NCBI GenBank assembly: GCA_964016415.1
Contig: OZ024666.1
Span: 744,001 to 808,000 of the forward strand
DNA from: Erwinia sp.
GTDB lineage: Bacteria; Pseudomonadota; Gammaproteobacteria; Enterobacterales; Enterobacteriaceae
Length of the DNA stretch: 64,000 bases
Direction of reading: 5' to 3'
Part shown: positions 42,927 to 51,525 of the stretch, piece after piece
Layout of the letters: each line of letters begins with the position of its first letter
How positions within the stretch are numbered: position 1 is the first letter of the stretch
Notes under the pieces: generated by a model
Databases searched by the model: none
What the model saw: only the letters and a program-made list of their open reading frames with translations
What the model was told of the DNA's origin: nothing
Made by a program: the position numbers and the translations under genes

Positions 42927-43634
42927 CTAATATACCACACCCATCATGATATCATTAGAGTATGATTTCAATTTAGATGTATATGAGAAGCCTTCATCAG
43001 TTCGTGATGCATCAACTTTACCCGCATTAATGTATTTGTAACTCAGGTCTACTGCTAGGTTCGTATTGATATCATATTTTACGCCTGCCCCTAAACCCCA
43101 TGCAAAGTTGTTTGTTGAATTAGAAATCTGGTCTGAATCATCACCTTCGTAAGTTTTGTTTTCTAATTTCAGGTTAGCCAGTCCTATGCTGGCACTAACA
43201 TAGGGGGTAAATGCTGATTCATTATGGAAATCATAATACCCATTCAGCATGTAGGTATTCATTCTAAGGTTATTATTAATATTAGATACCCCCTGCTCAC
43301 CATCAATATCATAAGCAACGCTGTCATCAGAAGAGCCTTTCCCTCTGAAGGTCATATCGATCTCTAAACGGATGGGCAGTTGATATTGGTCGTAGAAGTC
43401 GTAACCCGCCGCAATACCTCCGCCGAATACTCCTTTGTTTTTATTCGCTGTTTTTGTTTCTAAAACTTTAATCCCGTTATCAATATACGTAGATTTAGCA
43501 TCATGCGTGGATACGATAGAGGTTCCTATTTTTCCACTGACATAAAAACCACTTGTTTCTTCGGCTGCATAAGAAAGTGAAGGTACAATAGTGACAGTAC
43601 CTAAAACAGACATCGCAATAATTTTTTTCATCAT
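42927..43634 (-). CDS. Tia/Hek/Hra1-type outer-membrane adhesin-invasin
   Basis: Eight-stranded outer-membrane barrel of the kind that mediates agglutination and host-cell attachment in pathogenic E. coli. The 235-residue product has a signal peptide (IIAMSVLGTVTIVPSLSYAA). Shared family stretches are GFYVSGKIGTSIVSTHDAKS, FGGGIAAGYDFYDQYQLPIR, LRMNTYMLNGYYDFHNESAF, TPYVSASIGLANLKLE, FAWGLGAGVKYD and DLSYKYINAGKV. It ends in Tyr, as a barrel protein should. It is on the island next to the tRNA end, convergent with hsdR. Real binding activity is unknown. Confidence 0.82.
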   Translation of the reverse strand: MMKKIIAMSVLGTVTIVPSLSYAAEETSGFYVSGKIGTSIVSTHDAKSTYIDNGIKVLETKTANKNKGVFGGGIAAGYDFYDQYQLPIRLEIDMTFRGKGSSDDSVAYDIDGEQGVSNINNNLRMNTYMLNGYYDFHNESAFTPYVSASIGLANLKLENKTYEGDDSDQISNSTNNFAWGLGAGVKYDINTNLAVDLSYKYINAGKVDASRTDEGFSYTSKLKSYSNDIMMGVVY

Positions 43635-44102
43635 ATTTTTCCGATAGTTAACGTTAAGTTTTTTATGATACCGAGCTTCACCTGATAGTGTTTGTCAGCA
43701 CAAAGTATTAAAAAATATTAATCAAAACGTGCTGCTACTGGTGAACCCTCTGGCCGAAATTTACAATTATTGATCTGTTTTGTCTATCAATAATCAAATA
43801 ATGATCGGTTTAATCGATCAATCCTATCAATGAGTCGCTATCGATCGTTTTTAACGATCAATAGCGCACCACTGTTTTTTAATTATCGTCATGTGAGTTG
43901 AAAATCGGGAGGGGAGGTATTACTGGTTATTTTTACTACAATGCAGCTTTGATGGGGATTCAGAAAGCTGTTCTTTTGATAAATGGATAGATTTTAGGTT
44001 CTGAATGGGATAGCTCAATGCGATGCAGGACTCATGCTTCAATTTCACTTTTTAGACGTTCGCTTCACGTGAACGACAAAACTAGCCTAGCCGCCCTAAT
44101 TA
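43635..44102. other. Non-coding right end of the island with palindromes
   Basis: No gene seen. GATCG-containing inverted repeats cluster at 43765-43865, the clearest being GCTATCGATCGTT against AACGATCAATAGC at 43837-43864. They may be binding sites for an island regulator. Confidence 0.5.
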
Positions 44103-44179
44103 AGGGTAACAAACTAAATCGAACTGACGTTACCCTGATTGTTACCCTCTTTTGCATTTGATGCAGGGTAACGTCAGTT
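44103..44179. promoter_or_regulatory. Array of AGGGTAAC motifs near attR, likely integrase arm or AlpA sites
   Basis: AGGGTAAC occurs at 44103 and 44165 on the plus strand and as GTTACCCT at 44129 and 44141. Two of them lie in a perfect 16-bp inverted repeat, AACTGACGTTACCCTG (44122-44137) and CAGGGTAACGTCAGTT (44164-44179). The array is about 105-180 bp from the att core, a usual place for arm-type sites of tyrosine integrases. Confidence 0.6.
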
Positions 44180-44243
44180 GAACTCAGTTGACAAACTGAA
44201 GTGCTGTGAAGCCTTGTGATGCCTTACGGAACAAGCTTTAGGC

Positions 44244-44272
44244 ATAAAAAAAGCCTCGCTTTGCAGCGAGGC
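44244..44272 (-). terminator. Terminator downstream of tRNA-Phe, supplied by the island
   Basis: Minus strand: GCCTCGCT, loop GCAA, AGCGAGGC followed by seven T. It lies inside the island edge and replaces the original terminator now at 31281-31306. Confidence 0.8.
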
Positions 44273-44284
44273 CTTATAAATAAA

Positions 44285-44305
44285 TGGTGCCCGGACTCGG
44301 AATCG
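44285..44305. repeat. Right attachment core within tRNA-Phe 3' end
   Basis: Same 21 bp as 31315-31335. It covers the T-arm 3' side, acceptor stem and CCA of the tRNA gene, so insertion kept the tRNA whole. Confidence 0.92.
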
Positions 44306-44360
44306 AACCAAGGACACGGGGATTTTCAATCCCCTGCTCTACCGACTGAGCTATCCGGGC
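44285..44360 (-). tRNA. tRNA-Phe (anticodon GAA)
   Basis: 76-nt cloverleaf on the minus strand. Acceptor GCCCGGA pairs with TCCGGGC and CCA is encoded. D-arm is GCTCAGTCGGTAGAGC. The anticodon stem GGGGA/TCCCC frames TTGAAAA with GAA. T-arm is TTGGTTCGATTCCGA. Sequence as in E. coli pheU/pheV from memory. Confidence 0.97.
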
Positions 44361-44490
44361 AACGGGGCGCATTAAACCCTGTATGACACAGGGCGTCAAT
44401 GATTTTATTACTGAAACAGAACTGATCGCGCTCTTTTTCAACAACAGGCAGGGGATTGATGCATTCGTGTGCAGTCAGCGCGGCGGTTGG

Positions 44491-44874
44491 TTATCCCATC
44501 AGGCTTACTTGTGCTGCAACAATACGCCAGCCATCAGCGAAACGTACCCAGGTTTGTTGCTGTCGTCCGGTGCGTTTGCTGTTCTCACGGCTGAATTCGG
44601 TACTGCACACCGCGTAATCATCACCGAAAGTAGTGATGACCGTGTTGTGGAGTTTGCGCGCCAGACCAATAGCAGGGCGTGATTGCCGAAAAGCCCGGAT
44701 TTCGTCGATGCCGTAAAGATTCTCTCCGGCTCCCAGTCTGACTGTGCGTGCATCATGCCAGAAAAGTGCATCCAGCGTGTCAATATCATTAGTAGTTAAT
44801 GCAGTTTCATAGCGAGCAAACACTGCACTGACTTCAGCCACTATCCCGGGGATATTGATCCTGTTTTGATTCAT
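44491..44874 (-). CDS. hpxZ: HpxZ-like protein (DUF3225/AtzH family)
   Basis: SnoaL/NTF2-fold protein found with AtzE-type amidases in oxalurate/oxamate breakdown; the exact role is not settled. The 127-residue product has ALTTNDIDTLDALFWHDART, RLGAGENLYGIDEIRAFRQS and TWVRFADGWRIVAAQVSLMG. Its start overlaps the hpxY stop (ATGA), so it is the last gene of hpxWXYZ. It is the first gene right of tRNA-Phe, with a small hairpin (CCCTGT/ACAGGG) at 44379-44395 between them. Confidence 0.85.
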   Translation of the reverse strand: MNQNRINIPGIVAEVSAVFARYETALTTNDIDTLDALFWHDARTVRLGAGENLYGIDEIRAFRQSRPAIGLARKLHNTVITTFGDDYAVCSTEFSRENSKRTGRQQQTWVRFADGWRIVAAQVSLMG

Positions 44875-46274
44875 ACGTTACCTGCCAGTGTAATCGCGGA
44901 TGAGGAGGTGATGCCTTGCTGTTCGAGTTGCCATGCAACCTGCAGGCAGGCTTGTTCATTGAAGGGGGCGGCAATCAGTTGTACGCCGATGGGGAGCCCC
45001 TGTGCCGTTTTCAGTGGCACAGTCACCACGGGCAGACCTAAGAAAGAAATCGGTTGTGTCAGCAGCCCCATGCTGGCGCGGGCTGGCAACTCCATGCCAT
45101 TGATATGTATATCGCGCTGGCCTATTTTGGGTGCCGGGCAGGGGGTGGCCGGAGCAATGAAAATATCAACCTTGTTGAAAAGAGCCAGCATTTTTTCTCT
45201 GGCGTACTGACGGAAGCGTTGGGCTTGCAGATACCATGCTCCTGGGATCATCGCCCCGGCGAGTAATCGTTCACGTGAAAAGGGTTCAAACAGTTCAGGG
45301 CTTTCACGTAACGCAGGAAGATAGTGGTTACCCCCCTCAGCGGCGGTAATAATAAAGGCTGCCGTGCGCGCCAGTTCAGCTTCTGCAAAAGTGACTTCAT
45401 CACTGACATTGAGAGCACGGGCAACTGTCGCCGCAGCATCACGGGCATCTTTGTCACTCCACGTTTCGAAATAGCCACCCAGCATCGCAATACGTAATCC
45501 ACTTGTACCTTTTGGTAACTGCTCACTACAGGTTTGCACACTGCGGCGAGCCTGAAATGAATCCTGTGGATCGTTGCCTTGCAACAGGTCATAAAGTAAT
45601 GCCAGGTCTTCACTGCTGCGGGTAAAAGGGCCTATGTGGTCAAGGCTTCCGACAAAAGGATGTGTGCCGTGACGTGAAAGTCGGCCGAAAGTCGGTTTCA
45701 GTCCGAAGATGCCACACAGTGAGGCAGGCACACGGATAGAACCGTTGGTATCACTGCCGAGTGAAAAAGGGACAACACCAGCAGCCACTGCTGCGGCAGA
45801 GCCTCCGGATGAACCACCGGCAATTCGTGACAGATCATGGGGATTATGTGCCGCACCAAAATGGCTGTTTTCTGTTGTGAAGCCATAGGCATAAGCATCC
45901 ATGTTCAGCATACCGGAGAGCAGCGCCCCTGCACGGGTTAGTTGTTTGACAGCAAAACTGTCTGCGCTGGCAGGCGGGCGCTGTTTGAAGAGTTCGGCAC
46001 CTGCCAGCGTTGTTTTTCCTGCAACGTCAAACAGATTTTTTACCGCATAGGGTACACCGGCCAGTGGCGGGAGTGTTTGGCCTTGTGAGCGCAGCCTGTC
46101 AATTGCCCGGGCTTCCTGCAGCATGCGGTCATCGGTGATTGTAGTCCACGCATTAATTTTAGGGTTGACACGTTCAATCGCTTCCAGTGTCTGATGAGCG
46201 ATTGCTTCTGCGCTGATTTCGCCCTCCTGAATGGCAGCACGTAGCTGACGCAATGATAATTGACTCAGGTTCAT
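44871..46274 (-). CDS. hpxY: HpxY, AtzE-family amidase
   Basis: Amidase-signature hydrolase of the oxalurate branch of purine use. The 467-residue product shows the Ser-cisSer-Lys triad context: Lys in GVPYAVKNLFDVAGKTTLAG, the Gly/Ser-rich segment RIAGGSSGGSAAAVAAGVVP and the nucleophile region GSDTNGSIRVPASLCGIFGL. It ends SSSAITLAGNV. It overlaps hpxX by ATGA on one side and hpxZ on the other. The family partner HpxX (DUF4089) is normally needed as a small subunit and is present. Intact. Confidence 0.9.
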   Translation of the reverse strand: MNLSQLSLRQLRAAIQEGEISAEAIAHQTLEAIERVNPKINAWTTITDDRMLQEARAIDRLRSQGQTLPPLAGVPYAVKNLFDVAGKTTLAGAELFKQRPPASADSFAVKQLTRAGALLSGMLNMDAYAYGFTTENSHFGAAHNPHDLSRIAGGSSGGSAAAVAAGVVPFSLGSDTNGSIRVPASLCGIFGLKPTFGRLSRHGTHPFVGSLDHIGPFTRSSEDLALLYDLLQGNDPQDSFQARRSVQTCSEQLPKGTSGLRIAMLGGYFETWSDKDARDAAATVARALNVSDEVTFAEAELARTAAFIITAAEGGNHYLPALRESPELFEPFSRERLLAGAMIPGAWYLQAQRFRQYAREKMLALFNKVDIFIAPATPCPAPKIGQRDIHINGMELPARASMGLLTQPISFLGLPVVTVPLKTAQGLPIGVQLIAAPFNEQACLQVAWQLEQQGITSSSAITLAGNV

Positions 46275-46459
46275 GGCTGATAAACTCCGGCGACTTCCTG
46301 CCGCTCATCCAGGGGATATGCCATTAATGGCTCAGCCATTGCGGCAATACGCGTAAACTGAATACGCAGCTCATCCCGCCGGGCGTCGTCAAGTGCGACT
46401 CCGAGTATGTGCTCCATTTGGGCAATATAGGTTGTCCAGTCTGTTTGCATGGATTTCAT
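46271..46459 (-). CDS. hpxX: HpxX, DUF4089 small subunit
   Basis: Short protein of 62 residues, AtzG/GatC-like, that pairs with the AtzE/HpxY amidase. The product reads MKSMQTDWTTYIAQMEHILG with DDARRDELRIQFTRIAAMAE and PLMAYPLDERQEVAGVYQP. ATG 46459 has GGAG nine bases upstream; the GTG at 46462 is less likely. It lies between hpxW and hpxY in the usual order. Confidence 0.85.
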   Translation of the reverse strand: MKSMQTDWTTYIAQMEHILGVALDDARRDELRIQFTRIAAMAEPLMAYPLDERQEVAGVYQP

Positions 46460-46474
46460 CACAATAATCTCCGG

Positions 46475-48061
46475 TTAAAAACCCGCAGCACTGCCATCAC
46501 TGCGGGGATCAAAGGCACCTTCCAGCATGCCATTCGCGTGGCGTACGATCGCACCAGCATGACCCACGGCTTCGCTGAAGGCAGGAAGCATCTCAATTTC
46601 ATGCCCTAATGCCTGCAGACGCTCACAGGTCGGTGCAGAAAAACGATTTTCCAGTTTCAGTGAGTCTGACGACTGCCCCCAGGTGCGACCGAGTAGCCAG
46701 CGTGGTGCGGTGATGCTCTCTTGCAGCGGCATGTTCTGCATCACGTAGCGGGTAAATATTGTTGCCTGGGTTTGGGGCTGACCATCGCCGCCCATTGAGC
46801 CATAGACCAGTGTGCGTCCATCATGTAGCCTTGCGGCGGCAGGGTTTAGCGTATGAAAAGGACGCTTGCCCGGAGCAAGCGTCAGCAGATGGTCAGGTTT
46901 GAGCGTGAACGCTGCTCCACGGTTCTGCCACAGTATCCCGGTTTCCGGCAGCACTACGCCGCTGCCGAATTCATGATAGATACTCTGAATAAAAGAGACT
47001 GCCGTACCATGACCATCGATAACCCCCATCCACACGGTATCTCCGGGGCCTTTGCCCGTTCCCCAGTCAGCCGCTTTTTGCTCATCTATTTTCGCTGCCT
47101 GTGCAGCAAAAACACTACGGGTAAGATGAGGGTGCAGCGTATCTGACATAAACGCGGGGTCGGTAATGTGGTCGTCACGTAATCCGAAAGCGAGTTTAGT
47201 CGCTTCAACAATCCGATGGATGGTTTGTGCTTCATCCGCCGATGCCATATTGAATGTGTCGGTAATACCCAATATTGCCAGCGAGACAGCACCTTGTGTG
47301 GGGGGCGGGATATTAAACAGTTCGCCACAGCTGTGATCGATACGCAGTGGCTGACAACGCCGCGCATGGTGCGCCTGCAGGTCATCAAGTGTCACGGGTA
47401 TTTGCAATGCCTGCATCTCCCGCGCGATACGTTCCGCCAGTTTTCCGCGATAAAAACTGGCTAACCCATCGTCAGCCAGGGTTTGCAGAGTGTGTGCCAG
47501 CGCAGGCTGACGGAAACGTGTACCCGCCTCAGGAACGCAACCCGTCGGTAAAAATGTCTCAGTAAAACCGGGTTGCTGATGCAGTTCGGCTAATTTACTT
47601 TGCGTGGCTGCGGCTTGTGAAACAGTAACCGGTACTCCTTCGCGGGCATAGTGGATGGCATCCGCCAGCAGGCGTGAAAGAGGCAGGGGGTTGGTATGAA
47701 GTTCATCAGCAATGGTCAGCGCTTCAGCCCAGCCACTGACGGTGCCGGCAACGGTCAGTGCGGCGCGTGGACCCCGATGAGGGATAGCGGGAACATCAGC
47801 ATACAATGCAGTCGTAGCCAGACTGCCAGCTGCACCGCTGGCATCAATAGCAATCGGTTCACCTTCACGGGGGACAATCAGCCAGAAGCCATCCCCGCCA
47901 ATCCCGTTCATGTGCGGGTAAGCAACAGCAACAGTCGCTGCTGCTGCAACCATCGCTTCAATGGCATTGCCGCCTTCCCGCAGAATAGCCAGGGCACTTT
48001 CACTGGCAAGGTGATTCGGGGTGACGACCATCCCCTGCGGGGCATAGTGACTCTGGAGCAT
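46475..48061 (-). CDS. hpxW: HpxW, gamma-glutamyltransferase-family oxamate amidohydrolase
   Basis: N-terminal-nucleophile hydrolase proposed to cleave oxamate in oxalurate degradation. The 528-residue product has the large-subunit core (VVTPNHLASESALAILREGG; NAIEAMVAAAATVAVAYPHM; NGIGGDGFWLIV). The self-cleavage/nucleophile Thr is in GPGDTVWMGVIDGHGTAVSF near residue 350. Then come PFHTLNPAAARLHDGRTLVY and GSMGGDGQPQ. No signal peptide, so it is cytoplasmic, unlike Ggt. ATG 48061 follows GAAGAG. A sigma-54-type promoter lies 39 bp upstream. Intact. Confidence 0.88.
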   Translation of the reverse strand: MLQSHYAPQGMVVTPNHLASESALAILREGGNAIEAMVAAAATVAVAYPHMNGIGGDGFWLIVPREGEPIAIDASGAAGSLATTALYADVPAIPHRGPRAALTVAGTVSGWAEALTIADELHTNPLPLSRLLADAIHYAREGVPVTVSQAAATQSKLAELHQQPGFTETFLPTGCVPEAGTRFRQPALAHTLQTLADDGLASFYRGKLAERIAREMQALQIPVTLDDLQAHHARRCQPLRIDHSCGELFNIPPPTQGAVSLAILGITDTFNMASADEAQTIHRIVEATKLAFGLRDDHITDPAFMSDTLHPHLTRSVFAAQAAKIDEQKAADWGTGKGPGDTVWMGVIDGHGTAVSFIQSIYHEFGSGVVLPETGILWQNRGAAFTLKPDHLLTLAPGKRPFHTLNPAAARLHDGRTLVYGSMGGDGQPQTQATIFTRYVMQNMPLQESITAPRWLLGRTWGQSSDSLKLENRFSAPTCERLQALGHEIEMLPAFSEAVGHAGAIVRHANGMLEGAFDPRSDGSAAGF

Positions 48062-48099
48062 CGATTTCTCTTCAGTGGTAATGGAATAATGAATATTTA

Positions 48100-48115
48100 A
48101 GCAAAACTTGTTCCA
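48100..48115 (-). promoter_or_regulatory. Sigma-54-type promoter for hpxWXYZ
   Basis: Minus strand TGGAAC-AAGTT-TTGCT, one mismatch from the -24/-12 consensus TGGCAC-N5-TTGCW, with the correct spacing and about 39 bp from the hpxW start. This fits nitrogen-limitation control. Confidence 0.65.
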
Positions 48116-48282
48116 GTTTATTAGCAACAGCAGGCAGGATCGTCACTCGCAGGTGGCGGATAAGCAGAGAGGTGATAAGTACCAGATGAAGCAATGAAGA
48201 TATTTCGTTGCCGGAAAATGCAAATCAGGCATGAGTTTTGTATCCTGTGAAAGATTGAAACATTCGTTACAAAAAGGGAAGG

Positions 48283-49119
48283 ATGATGCGGCAGCTTGAT
48301 CAACGTCTGAAACGACAATATAACGAACTCTCTCCTCAGGAGCAGCGTATCGCCGATTTCATGCTTGACCATTTTGATGATTTGATTAGCTATAACAGTG
48401 CGGAGTTAGCACGACTGAGTGGGGTATCAAAAGCGACGGTCAGCCGGTTATTTAAACGTCTGGGATATGAAAATTATAAAGCGATGCGCGATGAATTACG
48501 TACATTGCGGCAAAGTGGCCTGCCATTAACTGATAACCGGGATGCCGTTCAAGGAAACACCTTGTTCTCACGTCACTATAAACAGGAGATGGCAAACCTG
48601 ACACAGTGGATAACCTTGCTGAATACCACACAGTTTAGTGAGGTTGTGCAACGTATGATGCAGAGCCAGCGTATTGCCATTGTCGGCATGCGTAACTCTT
48701 ACCCGCTGGCGTTACATTTACGTCAGCAATTACAGCAGATTCGTGCGGGGGTAGTGTTACTGCCACAACCTGGTCAGACACTGGCTGAAGAGATGGTCGG
48801 ATTAGGTCAGCAGGATCTGGTTATTGTTATCGCATTTCGCCGCCGCCCGCGCATCATTCGTGCCCTGTTGCAGCATCTTCATGCAGAATCCGTTCCTGTC
48901 TTGCTGATATGTGAACCGCAGGCTCACGCCCTCCAAACTCTGGCGAGCTGGCATCTGCATGCACCATTAGATAGTGTTTCGGCTTTCGACAGTTACGGCA
49001 CAGCCAATAGCCTGATCAATTTACTGGCGAACGCTTTACTGCATGAAATGCTGAGTGAAGGACGTCAGCGAATCCATCAAATTGCGGATACCTATTTGCA
49101 ACTTGATGAGCTGGAGTGA
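48283..49119 (+). CDS. RpiR/MurR-family regulator (HpxU-like)
   Basis: Transcription factor of 278 residues. An N-terminal HTH (LSPQEQRIADFMLDHFDDLI; NSAELARLSGVSKATVSRLF; KRLGYENYKAM) is followed by a SIS domain (RIAIVGMRNSYPLALHLRQQ; LVIVIAFRRRPRIIRALLQH) that would bind a small ligand. It is divergent from hpxWXYZ and upstream of the transporter/hpxJK set, so it most likely controls the ureide genes, as HpxU does in Klebsiella. ATG 48286 has a better distance to AAGGGA than 48283. The residues after the stop (49120-49335) hold no gene; two TTTTGGTGC repeats occur there. Confidence 0.83.
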   Translation: MMRQLDQRLKRQYNELSPQEQRIADFMLDHFDDLISYNSAELARLSGVSKATVSRLFKRLGYENYKAMRDELRTLRQSGLPLTDNRDAVQGNTLFSRHYKQEMANLTQWITLLNTTQFSEVVQRMMQSQRIAIVGMRNSYPLALHLRQQLQQIRAGVVLLPQPGQTLAEEMVGLGQQDLVIVIAFRRRPRIIRALLQHLHAESVPVLLICEPQAHALQTLASWHLHAPLDSVSAFDSYGTANSLINLLANALLHEMLSEGRQRIHQIADTYLQLDELE

Positions 49120-49335
49120 TATTTTTGGTGCGTTATTTTGGTGCAATGCATTATGTTGATGCTTCATTATTTTTCATTTATGGAGTATCCGGGCGGGATA
49201 GCGCATTGCCGTGAGACAACATATCAGTCACACGGGCCTGTACTGTGCCTGTAACTCAATATAAAAATCGTGTTTTCATTTAGTTATTTTCTTTTTTTTC
49301 ATTTCCTCACTTCCCCGGTCATTGCTGTGTCACTG

Positions 49336-49351
49336 TGGCACATTAGTTGCA
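49336..49351 (+). promoter_or_regulatory. Sigma-54 promoter for the ABC transporter/hpxJK operon
   Basis: TGGCAC-ATTAG-TTGCA matches the -24/-12 consensus at every conserved base. It is 54 bp before the binding-protein start. Upstream GGTGC half sites (49130, 49142) could belong to an enhancer for NtrC, but they are direct repeats and not the usual palindrome. Confidence 0.8.
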
Positions 49352-49404
49352 AAAGGTTTTATTAAGAATCTTTTGTTTCGTTACATAAACTACGGGGATG
49401 GACG

Positions 49405-50190
49405 ATGAAAAAAATATTACTGGCACTGTTTGCCACAGCGGTAATGATGACACAACTGACACCCGCTGTTGCTGATCAATTACAGGATATTGAGAAGCGT
49501 GGAGTGATCAGAATCGCCGTACCACAGGATTTTCCCCCTTTTGGTTCTGTGGGAACGGATCTGCAGCCACAGGGGTATGACGTCGATATGGCCCGTTACC
49601 TGGCAAAACAGATGAAACTAAAATTGCAACTGGTGCCAGTCAGCAGTGCTAACCGTGTGCCTTATTTGCAAACAGATAAAGTTGATTTAGTGATTTCCAG
49701 TTTAGGAAAAAATGCAGAACGTGAAAAAGTGATCACGTTCAGCCGTGCTTACGCTCCTTTCTTCCTTGGGGTGTTTGGCCCTAAAGCGTCACCATTAAAA
49801 GATACGGCGGCATTAAGCGGCAAAACCATCGGGGTGACGCGTGGTGCGGTAGAAGATATGGTGCTTAGCGATATTGCGCCAAAAGAGGCGCAGATTAAGC
49901 GTTACGAAGATAACAATACTACGCTGTCAGCATGGCTTTCAGGCCAGGTTGAATTTATCGCTACAGGAAATCTGGTGGTAGCAGCGCTGACCCGTCAGAA
50001 AGGTGATGATGCGCCGGTGGCTAAATTCATGCTTAAAGACTCTCCCTGTTTTATCGGAATGCGTAAGGATGAGCCAGCACTGCAGGCGCGCGTTGATGAG
50101 CTGATTAATCAGGCATTGCATGACAACACGCTGAACACCCTCTCTGAAACCTGGTTAAAAGCACCACTGCCTGCCGATTTCGGCGCCTGA
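49405..50190 (+). CDS. Amino-acid-type ABC periplasmic binding protein
   Basis: Cluster-3 solute-binding protein of 261 residues with signal peptide ILLALFATAVMMTQLTPAVA. Family motifs are IEKRGVIRIAVPQDFPPFGS, GYDVDMARYLAKQM, DLVISSLGKNAEREKVITFS and LSGKTIGVTRGAVEDMVLSD. It has GGGGA before the start and a sigma-54 promoter. Position between the hpx regulator and hpxJK suggests uptake of a ureide such as allantoate or ureidoglycolate, or another nitrogen compound. The ligand cannot be read from sequence. Intact. Confidence 0.85.
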   Translation: MKKILLALFATAVMMTQLTPAVADQLQDIEKRGVIRIAVPQDFPPFGSVGTDLQPQGYDVDMARYLAKQMKLKLQLVPVSSANRVPYLQTDKVDLVISSLGKNAEREKVITFSRAYAPFFLGVFGPKASPLKDTAALSGKTIGVTRGAVEDMVLSDIAPKEAQIKRYEDNNTTLSAWLSGQVEFIATGNLVVAALTRQKGDDAPVAKFMLKDSPCFIGMRKDEPALQARVDELINQALHDNTLNTLSETWLKAPLPADFGA

Positions 50191-50203
50191 GTTACAGGAC
50201 GTC

Positions 50204-50869
50204 ATGATGGATCAACTTCAATTTTCCGCACTGTGGCCTTACTGGCCGCAGTTAGTAGCGGGCTTATGGGTCACCATACAACTGACAGTTTGTGCCACTC
50301 TGGGCGGTGTTACTCTGGGCATCCTTGGAGCAGCGATCAGGAGTGGCAAGCCTTCCCTGGTCAGCCGGTTATGGGGCATTTATGTGGAGTTGATCCGTAA
50401 TACCCCTTTTGTGGTTCAGCTATTTTTTATTGTGTTTGGTTTGCCTGGCGTGGGGCTGAAAATGACCGCGGGTGAAGCGGCACTCCTCGCGATGTTAATT
50501 AACCTGGGTGCCTATAGTACTGAGATTATCCGTGCCGGTATTCAGGTAACTCCGCGTGGGCAGTGGGAAGCCGGACGGGTGCTGGGGCTTAGTCATACGC
50601 AGATATTTTTACGTGTAATTTTACCCCCCTCCCTGAAACGTATCTACCCGGCACTGGTCAGTCAGTGCATTATTGTCATGCTGGGTTCGTCGGTGGTGTC
50701 TCAGGTCTCTTATGAAGAGTTAACCTTTGCGGCTAACCTGATTCAGTCACGTACCTTTTTAAGTTTCGAGGTGTATCTGGTGACAACGCTGATCTATCTG
50801 CTGTTATCCATCGCTATGCGTCAGATACTGCTGGCGATTGGCCGCAAATGGTTGGGGGCTGCGCCATGA
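50204..50869 (+). CDS. ABC amino-acid-type permease 1
   Basis: Inner-membrane channel subunit of the HisQ/GlnP group, 221 residues and about five membrane segments. The EAA loop is GQWEAGRVLGLSHTQIFLRV, followed by ILPPSLKRIYPALVSQCIIV. Front motifs include GLWVTIQLTVCATLGGVTLG and YVELIRNTPFVVQLFFIVFG. It follows the binding protein by 13 bp and overlaps permease 2 by ATGA. Intact. Confidence 0.88.
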   Translation: MMDQLQFSALWPYWPQLVAGLWVTIQLTVCATLGGVTLGILGAAIRSGKPSLVSRLWGIYVELIRNTPFVVQLFFIVFGLPGVGLKMTAGEAALLAMLINLGAYSTEIIRAGIQVTPRGQWEAGRVLGLSHTQIFLRVILPPSLKRIYPALVSQCIIVMLGSSVVSQVSYEELTFAANLIQSRTFLSFEVYLVTTLIYLLLSIAMRQILLAIGRKWLGAAP

Positions 50870-51525
50870 TGAGCACATTTTCTGACTGGGATATCTTACG
50901 CAATCTGTTGCTGGCGGCTCGTTGGACGCTTCTGCTCTCCTTAGTGGCTTTCCTGGGGGGGACGGTGGTGGCCACGCCGTTGGTGATGTTGCGTCTGGCT
51001 GGCGGGCGCTGGCCGAAGAGAGTGATTCGCGGTTATACCGAACTGTTCCAGGGAACACCTTTGCTGATGCAGTTATTTTTGGCATTTTTCGGTGTTGCAC
51101 TCTTCGGTATTGATGTTTCGCCCTGGACTGCCGCAGCACTGGCACTGACGTTCTATACCAGTGCTTTTCTGGTTGATATCTGGTTTGCCAGTATCAATGC
51201 GCTGCCGAAAGGGCAGTGGGAAGCCTCTCGCTGTCTGGGATTGAGTTTTGGACAAACACTCTACCGCGTGGTGTTGCCACAGGCGCTTCGTATTGGTATC
51301 GCGCCAACAGTGGGTTTTGCGGTACAGGTGATCAAAGGCACGGCTCTGGCATCGATTATCGGCTTTGTGGAGCTGACGAAAGCGGGCTCTATCCTCAGTA
51401 ATGCCACCTATCAACCTTTTAAAGTATTCGGGCTGGTGGCGTTGGGCTACTTCCTGATGTGTTACCCGCTGTCACGTTACAGCCAGTATCTGGAGAAGAA
51501 ATTTAATGCCGCTCATCACCATTAA
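50866..51525 (+). CDS. ABC amino-acid-type permease 2
   Basis: Second channel subunit, 219 residues. Motifs: [40 protein letters not shown], and the EAA loop [20 protein letters not shown] with [23 protein letters not shown] 50866 overlaps the stop of permease 1. It overlaps the ATPase start by 20 bp. Intact. Confidence 0.88.
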   Translation: MMSTFSDWDILRNLLLAARWTLLLSLVAFLGGTVVATPLVMLRLAGGRWPKRVIRGYTELFQGTPLLMQLFLAFFGVALFGIDVSPWTAAALALTFYTSAFLVDIWFASINALPKGQWEASRCLGLSFGQTLYRVVLPQALRIGIAPTVGFAVQVIKGTALASIIGFVELTKAGSILSNATYQPFKVFGLVALGYFLMCYPLSRYSQYLEKKFNAAHHH

